Part shown: one piece after another, positions 1 through 10,443 of the stretch | How the letters are laid out: each line of letters starts with the position of its first letter | How positions within the stretch are numbered: position 1 is the first letter of the stretch | From: Hydractinia symbiolongicarpus | Taxonomy: Eukaryota > Cnidaria > Hydrozoa > Anthoathecata > Hydractiniidae | Assembly: GCF_029227915.1 (NCBI RefSeq) | Contig: NC_079875.1 | Span: forward strand, 6,076,001 to 6,140,000 | Length of the DNA stretch: 64,000 nt | Reading direction: 5' to 3' | Made by a program: the position numbers and the translations under genes | Notes under the pieces: generated by a model | What the model was told of the DNA's origin: nothing | What the model saw: the letters and a program-made list of their open reading frames with translations, nothing else | Databases searched by the model: none

Positions 1-908
1 AAAAAACTTAAGGATTCAAAAAATTGAGGGCTTTTTTGGATGATGGGAGTGACGGTTAATGTAATTATGGCTTCTTGGGGACGATATTTCTACATAATAA
101 AAAGCTAAAATTTAAAACAATTTATGTCATGTTGTTTTCGTGATATCAAAGAATGTTTTTATTACATTAAAATATGTATGTAATTTTTTAGTTCCAGATG
201 CTTTGACATTTTTATATTTACATTTGATTTCTTACGATCTGTACGGCTAGTCTTATATACTAATACGCTACTTTCGTTTGTGACAAGCAAAGCGAATGTG
301 TTGTTCTTTATGGAGAAATTATTCAATGTTTTCTCAACTAACAAACGTCAAACTTTTCCAAAAGCTATACGGATTGTCCTAATACATAATAATACGGTAC
401 TTGTATTTTTACAGATTTTTTAAAGCAAAGCGCACAAAACACTTTTTTTAACAATTCTGTATTGAATAAAATCTAATTGGCCTAAAAATCATATGAAAAA
501 AAGAAGCAATTTCATTAGTTGAAAACAACACTGTGTGTTATTATTGTCCTGTGAATTTCTATAAAAAAATACGTTGTGTGACTGTAAATACCGGACAAAT
601 TTTGAAATTTTATACTTATACTTATTTACTTATTTATTTATACTTATACTTATAAAACAATACATTTATATGCAAAATCTGTAATTAAAAAATTAGGCAA
701 TTGCATTAAACCTATAACTTTAAGGCCAATATAATGAAAATAAATAAACTGACGTCAACAGCCGCCTTGATAACTAGGGACTTCCTGGTTATTGGCTTTC
801 CTACCCGACCAGAAAAATAATAATAAAAAAATTTGAAACTATTTCTTACTTAAAAATATAACATAACAAACATAAAAAAGCAAAAGAATATCTGCAAGAA
901 TTACATAC
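1..908 (-). other. Intron 1 of the edge RING gene (partial)
   Basis: AT-rich sequence with no recognisable exon. Around 238-310 lies a fragment of the dispersed repeat (CTAGTCTTATATACTAATAC followed by a tract ending CAAGCAAAGCGAATGTG) that recurs at 4243-4330 and 15040-15110. Confidence 0.5.
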
Positions 909-1180
909 TTTTTGTCTTTGTTTATTTCGTCCAAAATGCAAGTCAAACCAAAGTTAGTTGACAAATACGATGTTGTCTCCTTTTGATCTATCATTGTCTT
1001 TTTGGAACATCTTAATGGACACTTAATCTGAGCACTTCCATCAACTTCAAACTTCAGAATGCCATCTAAGCATTCCTGACAAAATGAATGCCCGCAATTA
1101 AGATGTTTTGGTTTTTCATATGTTTCTAAGCAGATCTTGCACTCCAATAATGAAGTCAACTCTTTTTCTGATAGAGCCAT
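909..1180 (-). CDS. RING-finger first coding exon of a gene running off the left edge
   Basis: The exon begins MALSEKELTSLLECKICLE and carries a C3HC4 RING finger with the C-P-x2-C ending; RING domains of this type recruit E2 enzymes in E3 ubiquitin ligases. It reads from ATG at 1180 down to a GTATGT donor at 908-903, giving 272 nt and a phase-2 end, the same phase as every other RING exon here. A candidate acceptor (TTTTTCAAG) lies just upstream of the ATG, so a 5' UTR intron or spliced-leader site is possible. It is closest to the RING exons of genes A and B (same MA-S start, same DGSA-I/L loop), so the missing exons are probably the B-box and ankyrin parts, to the left of this window. Partial gene. 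Confidence 0.8.
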
Positions 1181-2190
1181 TTTACTTGAAAAAGTCTACC
1201 TCATTTCCTACAATTTAAAAACTTTCTTAGATGTTACTGATATAGGATACGCATGCAACTATCTTAAAAGTGCTAGTATTAATATATAAAGAATGGACAA
1301 TAAATTTATTGTCACTGACTTTAGTGATCTTAGTGAGATGCTAGTAGATAAAAAACGACGTGAATTTATGCCCTTATTAAAAGAGCTCCTTTAGGAAGAA
1401 TATTAAATTTTTTATAATTTCGTTATATAATGCGGAAAATTCTGCCTAATAATTTAAGTTAGGTCACATTCTGCCATTCTGTTTGAAAAAACTGTGTTTG
1501 ATATTGAAGGTAATTCAGGTAATTTTTCTTTCTTTTTTAATAACTTTTATTGATTTGTGAACTCTACATGAACAACTGATAAACATCTGTTTGATAGCTA
1601 AAACGTTTCAAATAAGTGAACAGAAAGTCACCCCTAATTGTTCTTTTTGCTTCTAAACATCACGGCTTTTTATCAACGAAAGAACGGAATATGTGCTGGT
1701 GTAAACATAACGTAAGGAAAGCAAGCGAATTTACCACTAATTAACCACTTCTTTGGTGTAACAGAACAATAAAGAATGGAAATCTTGTAACTGGTCAAAG
1801 GCTTTTGCAGTTTTTGCATGATTTGTAAGATACTTACATTTGCTTTTCGATGTATTAGTTGTTACTTATTTCCACATAAAAAAGGTTTGTCCAATGCGTT
1901 CAATATTACTTACCAAAATAGTTATATACATAAAAAAGGTTTATTAAAAATAATCAAAGTAACTGGTAAATAATAAAATACAACTGAAGTGTTATAAAGT
2001 TAACGATCTGCTTAGATACAAAAAGAGAGAACACTAAGATGTCTACAAATATACAATATTATCAACATAACTTATTTGTTCAGACAAAAGTCTGTTTACA
2101 AGAATCGTAATTTTCTTTGTTGCTATATATATTTACTGATAACGGTAATCTGTGTGTTTACATTAGCTGCTTGAAGTTTCATTCCGGGTT
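1181..2190. other. Intergenic, no recognised gene
   Basis: Only a 33-codon open frame at 1293-1394 (MDNKFIVTDFSDLSEML...) is visible; it has no homology I recognise and ends at TAG. The rest is AT-rich. Confidence 0.4.
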
Positions 2191-2211
2191 ACCAAGTTGA
2201 TAAATTGCCGA

Positions 2212-2640
2212 TCGATGACCCCGTGGATTTTTCTCTTTGGATTTTCCACGGGCTACAGACTAGTTTGTTTAATAATAGCCGTATTTTGTCTGTCTCTGCG
2301 CGGACCCCCCGCTGAGTTAGAAAATCGTGCTACGGAAATACGAATATCAAATGCCATATATTTTTATCCACTTTGTTGCCACGGGTAATTTTAAAGGACG
2401 GGCGAACATGTGGATTTATCCACGGGCTAACGACTATCTATGTTATAATACCCGTATACGTCTGTCCGTCCGTCTGTCTGTCATGCAAAATGGTAGCTTA
2501 GCTGCGCAGGTAGCAAGACGCACACAATGCGGTATAAAAAGGACGGGCGAACACGTGAATTTTTCTATTATAATAGCCGTATTTTGTCTTTCTCTTCGCA
2601 ACATGGCGTCGCAAGTAGCGAGACATACGGAAAATCCCCG
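2212..2640 (+). repeat. Dispersed ~190-bp repeat, two or more tandem degenerate units
   Basis: Units share the order: CCGTGGATTTTTC hairpin arm, GGGCTAACGACTA, TTTAATAATAGCCGTATT, GTCTGTCTCTGCGCGGAC, then ATATCAAATGC and ATCCACTTTGTTGC. The same order appears at 46228-46775. The open frames across this block are repeat-encoded and are not genes. Repeat-derived sequence (AACATGGCGTCGCAAGTAGC and similar) continues to about 2640. Confidence 0.65.
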
Positions 2641-3605
2641 CGGCCCTACACCTTTTCTTCTGATCCACGGCAGAACCCGTTTTTACCGGCTTTGTTTTGA
2701 TCTCTTACGCGTAATAGACCAATCACGAGGCTTCATTTTCACTTATAACTAATCCAAGTTCTTCGTGGGTTCAGCATACCGACGGAGGAAACATGCTACG
2801 CTAACAACGGCCGTTTTTTGGTTTGAAAGTAATGGTGTGAAATTAATAGGTCTCCTTTCAATCCTTTTTTCTTCTGACTACTTTGTATCATATCCTAGGA
2901 TTATTTAGTTTCTGTGTGTTTTCACATGTTAAAGTGAATATTTCATCACGTTTTCTAGCTACGTATAAATCTTAAGCAAACCAATTATAAGTTTTTGGCT
3001 AGCCGAGAACGTAGATTTTGAGGCAACATGCTTAAGGAGCCAGTCAGCCAGCCAGCTATAGCTATACTTATTTATTCATATTCATATTTATTCAGTTTGG
3101 TATATCGTTATGTATTTTTATGTTGGAGTGGGGTCTACCTAGCTAGCTCCTCTTTTAGCTACCTCTGACTAATAAGTAGCCAAATGCAGCTTTTATCTAG
3201 CTACAACAAAATTATTATGCAAAATACAGTTAGGTATCTCCAGCCTTTATTAGTGTCATGAAAATTTATTCTTCAAAATTAATGGCTGAGTGATATTTTT
3301 AATTGGATGGGTTAATGACCAACTGCTTCCTGTGGGTTTTTTTAAACCGAAGTTGCGATAAATTTTTTTTGGAAAAGGATGTACTATGGCAAATGCCGTT
3401 CAACTCTGTTTAAATGTATTAACCGCGTAGCCATGTATTAACAACAGGCTACAATGAAGTGTTTTTCAAAAGGTTATATATTATCCCGATGCGCTTATGC
3501 GACACCGTTTTTTGACTTTCACTGTTATTCCGCAAATTAAAATCATAATTACCTTTTTTTTTTGCTATGACGGGGTAACAACGGTTTGTAAACTCTGTTT
3601 TTATT
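2641..3605. other. Intergenic with repeat edge
   Basis: 2755-2840 matches, in reverse, the repeat pieces at 19540-19600 and 35580-35690 (CATTACTTTCAAA followed by a GTCGGCRTGTC-like stretch). Nothing else is recognisable. Confidence 0.4.
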
Positions 3606-4330
3606 TTAGCTACTAGTCGATAAAGCCCGTGGAAAAATCCACTGAGGCAGGATAAATATGAAAGAGAGGCGTCATTCGAATTTTGATGACGTCAGCAACC
3701 CATCCACAAAGAAGAACCTTGTTTTCACGTTGCCTCTATTGTGTAGAGCTTAAACTGCTGATCAAGAAAATGTATATGACCATGTGCTATTAACGAACGG
3801 TTAAGAAGATATAAAGGTTTAAAAATTTTGCTGACGTCAGCAATGGCCCGTCAAAACCTTAAATTTTTGTTTTAAAATTTGTATACTTGTTGCCTTCATC
3901 GTATAGAACTTGAAACGCTGAGCAAGATAATGTATAGGATTATGTACTTTTGACAAACGGTTGCAGAGATATTAGAGTTTGAAGGTTTTTTGGTAACGTC
4001 ATCAACCCGTCCATTCCAAAACGGATTCGGGGACCCAAGTTTGGGAAAATTACCCAAATTGGTCCTAGGTGGTCCCTAGTTACCCACGCGATGAAAAATC
4101 ATTGACGTCACCATCTTGTTTCCAAGTTATTTGGCTTCTAAGTTTTAGGTGCACTGTAATGGCTTCATTAATTTACTATAAGATATTGACGTTAAAGTAG
4201 TGTTATTGACGTCGCGCCGTAACGTCAGAAAATTTAATATATTAGACATAACTTTTTCGGCGACACCAAAGGAAAATGGCGATATCCACTTTGCTTGTTA
4301 CAAACACAGTCTCTGTATTATTATAAGAGA
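3606..4330. repeat. Long copy of the ACTAGTCGATAA dispersed repeat
   Basis: It starts ACTAGTCGATAAAGCCCGTG and the hairpin arm continues with GAAAAATCCACTGAGGCAG. It holds several GACGTCAGCAA motifs and ends with an inverted version of the block at 15040-15110 (ACAAACACAGTCTCTGTATT). The copy at 15000-15680 is the same element in the opposite orientation, and 42957-43160 repeats its first ~200 bp. There is no coding capacity; it looks like a non-autonomous mobile element. Confidence 0.65.
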
Positions 4331-7300
4331 TCGTTTGGGAAAAGTTGTTTTTTGAAAAATAAGTTACAGTCGCAAAACTATGATGGTGTATGCACTTCAC
4401 TTGATTTACAACATACTGTATACCTGTACTAAAGCCTTTCATCTGATCGTGTGGCCCAGCTTACGACTCTTATTAAGCGCTCCATAGACTGTTCAACGAC
4501 GGGTCACACTTTTACTTGTGGCTTAACCCGTCGTGTCGACGCCGGGTCTTCCGGCTATTCTCTGTAATAATTGCCGTATTCTGTTTGTATGTCCGCAAAA
4601 AAGTGTCATGCAACAGGCACACCAAATGGCGTCTAATTTAAGGACAGACAACCTTATGGATTTTTTCACGGGTTAACGACTAGTTGTCTTAATATTATTG
4701 CCATGTAAAAACACTTATCTACGAGGTATTTAGTGGTTGTTAAGTCGTAACTAACTAGCCAACGATACAGCTAATAAGCAGTTGTCATGCCATGGGTATA
4801 TTATCGTTACCAAACTATTTCAACTTTTGCGAGGCTTTTTTATGGACGAAAGTTATAGAACTATAACTTCTTAAAAAGTTTTACAATATGGCTTAAACTG
4901 CCCGAATAATTTCTAGGACGGCGTTGAAATATGCTGCTTTGTCATATGAATTTAATTCGCTAGTGATACATTTTAACGTGTGTGGATTACATAAAAACAG
5001 AAAAGCACAGGGTTGTGGCAGGATTTTTGTCAATTTTTCAAACAAAAAAAAGAGTGCACAGAGTGAAAAATATAGTTGAAGAACAATGAAGATAAATAAT
5101 TTTAAAGCATTAAAAGGGAAACTCCGAACATATATCTATTCTAAAACCACGAAAAACAACATCAAGAGGTAGCTGAGTGTTTTAAAGAAGCCTGATTCCA
5201 GTAAGTTAAGATATTCAATTCATAGCGAATAACACAGAAACTTTGATCCATGTTTATAAAAGGTATTACGATAGTAATGCAACTGCAAATGCTCTCCCTG
5301 ATCGATTATATTTTCTGTCATGGCATGTAACCAGTAAAAACGCGGTCGATTTTGATGTTAGGCGTTAATAATCCTGTGATTTGTGGAAGGAATTGCAATG
5401 GCAGTTATGTAGGCAGAGAAATGATTGGGGTGAGTTTGCTCTTTCGGTAAAATATGTTATGATTATTTTTTTTTCAGGATAATACTTTCTCATGTATATC
5501 TTTTAGTTTTTACAATACAATAATTAATTCTTTTCAATTTTTCAACTCCATGGACAGCGAAAACAAACTTGTTCTCAATCTTTAATAGCTAAAATAACTC
5601 AAATACAAGACTTTAGAAACTTCTAACATAACACGAGTCTCAGATTTAGCGGATAAATAAGAACAAAACAGGAATAGCTTGAAATTGAGACCATTGTTTT
5701 CAAAACTAAAAACAACCCGAGTTTAAATTATCTTTCATAAAAATATTTTATGACTAAAAGCAAATTGAAAAACGAGCCTTTTTCTTACTGCTTGCGCGCT
5801 TTGAGAAAAATGGAGATGTTGTCAAAGCGTGCAATCCCTAACCAAAAAGCTCGTGAAACATTTGCGCTATATCGGAATATGTATTGGCATAGAAAACACG
5901 AACAGTCGGCCTCAGATCACATTATACTAGTTGTTATAACAATCCTGTATAAGTGGTACTGTGTCGTAAAGACAAGAATATTTCTTAACACAGTCTGCAA
6001 GAGATTCATCTTCTAAGAACTTAATTTAAACTTTTGTCCCCTTTTATTTTTATTCTCTTACTTCCAACTTTTTTTTTCTCTTCATCATAAACTTATTTCC
6101 TTTCAGAAGTTGTCATTTCGCTGTAGTAAAAGAAATTGATATCATATGGGTATCATATGTTCCATATGCTTGCGTCGACGGATGTGTCTAATTTTTCTGT
6201 AAAAAGAACTAAAAATAATCCTTTAATAACAATAAAAATATGGGAAAAGAAAATACATAATAAAGAATATACAATATACATAATAAAGAAAAGAGACAAA
6301 CAAAGTAATGTGTCTACAGCGACAACAAGACATCCCAAAAATTATCAGCCATACCAGAAAAATGTTGAACGACAGGGTATACGAAATGGACCATGATGGG
6401 AGCAGATGAAACAAACGTGTTTATAGCTACTTATAAAAAGAGAATGATGAATTAAAAACAAAACTAAATAATGAAGAAATATTGGAAAAAAATCTGGAGG
6501 GAAGTGTCACTGTAACTGAAGATATATAAAAAAAGAAATTTTAAAAATATAAAACACGGTAATAACGAGGAAGAGGGAGAAAGACAGAAACTAAGACAAT
6601 TAGAAGATAGACAAAGATGAAACAATTTCAGAATCAATGAGTTACTAGAGGACGATGGTGGATACTGGAAAAAGACCAAATTTTGCAGCTATTCGAGAAA
6701 GATTTTCATCATTGATTGAGCGTATAGGATTGGAAATAGGAATGAGGACAAATCAGAACAAGCCAATGATGAGAAAAGGATTTAAGCAGAATCCAGCACA
6801 ACCAATTAATGAGTAAAAATTCCCCTTGAATTAGTCAATATAACAATGAAAAGATGCCTAAGATACTCTAAATTTACTACTGAGCCTGGCAAGGTGTTTC
6901 AGGATAAAACTTTACCCAAACTTTAATTTTAAAAATAACAAAAGATGTTATTTTTAGAAAAACATTATGACTACATTCGCATTTCGATTTTTGTTGCATA
7001 TCTGTACTAAAGGGCTCAACTGCTCAATTCATGTGTGATACAGTTATAGCTCTTGTTGGCGCTTAATCTGCCGTTTAAGACCGGGTGGCGCAGTTACTTG
7101 AGGCTTAACCCGTCGTTTCGACGTCGAGTTACTTGTTTCAGTAACAAATAGACATCATTATTATTTATTTAAATTGCATGACTCAAAAATAGTTAAAAAA
7201 TTGCTGTACAGCTATGAAGCTCTGAACTAATGTTATAAATTAGCTGGGTTTTTTTTGTTAGTCTAGGATACAATTAGTCTATATCTAATCAACGACGTAT

Positions 7301-8460
7301 CGCAAGCCAATAAAAAACTCAAGTATGGCTTGACTAGCATGTGCAGCAGGCGATGCTAGACTAATTACTTTTCACAAACGCAGCATTGAAATATAATGAA
7401 ATAGGAAGATTCAGCATATTTTAAGTAAATAAGGTTTCTAATAATGGTTGTACCAGCACAAGCATGTTTTAATAAAACAAAACCCCTGCATAAGGACTAG
7501 TTTATGTCAAAAAAGTAAATACAGCATCGAGGAAATACTTTAAAGCATGACAAATAAGAAATTCATTAAAGCAACAAAAGGTTAGAATAGCAATTTAGGT
7601 TGACCACTTAGTCTAGTTAAACCTTTTCGCACAACCAGTGTGGAGTGCTTACAGTGAAACTCTTACAGAGGTCTGTTATGGTAAGAACTGTCGGACAACA
7701 TACTTTATTTTTCTTAATCTGTTATGAAGATTGCAAAAGTAATGTTACACAATGACCGGTCAAGGTGTCAATACAAAAAACCAAATTGATCATCACAATA
7801 CAGGTACGTGTGTTACACAATCAATGAGAAGGCATTTTAAAAAATATATTTCTTACAAAAAACTCCTATATAAATTCAGATCAAATAACATATCAAACAG
7901 ACTGCAATCAGCGTTTACCATGCCAATTAATTACCTCTCTCAGTTAAGCGCACAAGATTGAATATATATACACAAAAAACAGGCTCTATTTGAGCTTGCA
8001 TTGTAAATACTTGATTCATGGCATAACTAATAAAAAATGATAATAATGTATGCGTAACAATAATATGCGTATTTTATTCAAACTGGTAGTCGAATTGCCA
8101 TTTGTGCTAGTGACGCCCGAAAAAGGATGACAGGGAGATACATCATGACCGAAAATCTAAAAATATCTGCTGCGGAATTTTTTTACAAATCCAAGCAATT
8201 TCAGAGTAGTTTCATTGTGATGTGGTGTTTACATATTCCCAAGATCTTTCGTGCAAATCGATAGGCAAAACAAACATGCGATAAGCCGTAGACCAACCAA
8301 CCTATTACAAACTTTAATTTGAGTGGAGGCATCTCTTGATCTTAAAAGAAAAATTTAGTTTTTGCATGCAGATTAATTAATACACCAGTGAAAATAATGC
8401 TACTAGTCTAATAATTTTTTTAAACATAACGTAATAATTAGTCTGTAAAGGATAGTTAGC
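4331..8460. other. Gene-poor intergenic stretch
   Basis: Repeat fragments around 4490-4690 and 7070-7140 share GGCTTAACCCGTCGT next to a GTCGACG(C/T)CG(G/A)GT motif; a related inverted piece is at 34880-34970. From 6180 to 6900 a lysine- and glutamate-rich, stop-ridden stretch could be a decayed coiled-coil ORF of a transposon, but I cannot name it. The open frames at 5750-6016 (88 aa) and 7752-7961 (69 aa) match nothing I recognise and lack splice or domain support. Confidence 0.4.
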
Positions 8461-8465
8461 CATTA

Positions 8466-8854
8466 CAGGGGCGGCGCCACTAGGGGGCTGGGGGGCTTCA
8501 GCTCCCCCTGTTTTTTTACTATTTTACTAAATAATAATTTATTATTCTCTGCCAATACGTGTTTCTATTACTACCTGAAAATTGATGTTATCCAATTAGT
8601 GAACATGCAGGCTATCTCACTAAATAATCCTATTCTCTATGCAGTAACGCATACGAACGAAATCAGTGCAAAACAGGCAGGGCCGTTATAGCCAAGGTAA
8701 AGCCGTTTTACGTGTTATAGGACTGTTATAGAAATGCGTTGGTCCCCAGCTGTTTCGGAAACTTACTTCGCTCGTTAATTGTCACTAAATTCTCAAAAAA
8801 CCCAAATGTTCCTAAGCCCCCTCCCCCACTTTGAAAATTGTGGCGCCGCCCCTG
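8466..8854. mobile_element. hAT-like non-autonomous element (MITE), 389 bp
   Basis: The ends are inverted: CAGGGGCGGCGCCAC on the left and a stretch ending TGGCGCCGCCCCTG on the right, followed internally by GGGGGC/GCCCCC-rich arms. CATTA stands directly outside both ends (8461-8465 and 8855-8859), a 5-bp target duplication as far as I can read. CAGGGGCGG-type ends are typical of hAT elements, though hAT duplications are usually 8 bp, so the superfamily call is tentative. No ORF. Confidence 0.75.
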
Positions 8855-8939
8855 CATTACAAGATATTATACGGTAGAGATCTTTTTTGCTTAAATTTCC
8901 ACAATTTTCTTTGATATCGATCTTCCGATTGTCGATAGT

Positions 8940-9941
8940 TTAAAGTATGATATGCCTCAATAAAAAACAAAGAAAGAACAAGAAACGACTGCGCATGAAA
9001 GATTTGAAGTGTTCGTAAGGAACAAATTTGTTTAAATGCTTGAGGTTTATTACTGGTCGATTTCCTCCATCTTTCTTTTTTACTAAAAACAGATTGCTTA
9101 GAAACTGCCCCTCTGGGGGAGCTACTTTCGAAATGGCTCCTTTTCTCAACATGTCTGCCACTTCCCCCATCTATTAACTTTATGTCTATTAGATTTCGAA
9201 CAAGAGAATGAGGTATTATTGCCTGTGTTGGCTTCGAAATAATCTTGAACTTGTATGACTGACAGGATATCTTTGTCCTGTGTTAACTTTTTCCAAGCTG
9301 TAAGAAAATGTTTAAGGCGTCCTGATAAGGGTACAATTGGTATCTGCCACCTTGAGAACAGATTCTTCATGGCAGGGTGAACTTGAGTGGGATCCTCCAA
9401 ATTCACCCAATTTTCGACTTGTGGAAGTGGTTGCAACTTTTGAATGTTGAGAAAAGGATCCTTTTCTAGTTGTAGAAAAGTAGGTACCTTTATAATATGG
9501 TTGCCTTGGTTTGTAGCTGGAATGCCCCCACCGTTCTTTTTTGAATGGGAGGGGCCACCAAGAAAGGTCTGCTTCTTTGGCTACCTTCTATTGCTGGTAT
9601 CCAAGTTCACTGGTGTGGGAGCCTCCAGCAGCACTTTCTCTTTTAGTTCTTTTTCTGAGATGAATTCCTCGGATGCATCGTTTGCATAAGAGGCTATATC
9701 ATCAGGAAGAGACCACTTGGATATCCTCTTCTCTAGTGATTTTAAAGCGCTTATACTGATCGCTCTTAAGCTGATCAACAGCCTTTCTCTTGCCATGTGG
9801 CGTGTTGCATGCTATGGTACCGTCAACCACAGAAGTTTGAGAAGTATTACTGTCCCCTTTTTGGTCGACAGAAATACTTGCAGCATAACATGTTGATTCC
9901 ATAATGATAATGGTATAATAAATATATAACAAATAATTCAA
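8940..9941 (-). mobile_element. DIRS-like retrotransposon fragment (gag-like region plus start of reverse transcriptase)
   Basis: On the minus strand, 9941-9581 encodes a gag-like stretch with SLPDDIASYAN and LLEAPTPVNLD; the LPDD..Y...F(I/V)..K.L...L...P.P.NLD pattern is the one I associate with DIRS gag. The reading frame shifts between about 9702 and 9796. From 9436 the start of an RT follows: GRLKHFLTAWKKLTQD, then after a break FLSNLFLVKKKDGGNRPVIN and LKHLNKFVPYEHFK, which is the DIRS-type RT N-terminus. The frame is lost after YEHFK and the element stops near 8940, so the catalytic YxDD part, the RNase H and the tyrosine recombinase are missing. Dead copy lying just downstream of gene A. 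Confidence 0.8.
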
Positions 9942-10443
9942 TGATTGGGGTTAAATAACTTGATAATAGTAATAATTATTTGTATGGTTGAGCCGGTTGT
10001 GTTGTAAGAATCCAGTAGTAGATGGATACAGATTTTATGAAATAAAATTAGCTATATATATAGCGTATATAGAAGTAGCTGATTCAAATTATGAATTCTC
10101 TTGAAACCAACACGAGTTTATACAAAAACATTGAAAATACGTAGTTAGGCGTGAAAAACATGGCGGAGCACAATATCGACGTATTAAAGAAAATTGTGGA
10201 AATTTAAGCAAAAATTATCTCCAACGTATTATAGCCGTATAAGCGTCGACTAATTTTAACGTCAATTTTACTAACCGTGTCCAAGATACGCACACCTTTA
10301 CTTAAATCCCAGTAGATCATGATTTTGTGCGAGCTTTCAGCCGAAACTAGAAGGTGTGTGTTCCACAGCTAATAAAGGTATAAATAAGCAAGGTTCTTAT
10401 CGATTGCATTTTTCTATTTTTCAAAGCAAGCCTATCCAACAAA
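9942..10443. other. Spacer downstream of gene A
   Basis: Probably contains the 3' UTR of gene A (minus strand). No clear polyadenylation signal or other feature recognised. Confidence 0.35.

Noticed and set aside
2327-2752. 141-aa open frame
   Set aside because: It lies across dispersed repeat units that recur at 46228-46775 with different frames open.
6136-6679. Overlapping 60-86 aa frames on both strands as genes
   Set aside because: Low-complexity A/T- and AG-rich sequence gives open frames in several phases; the reading along the plus strand is full of stops.
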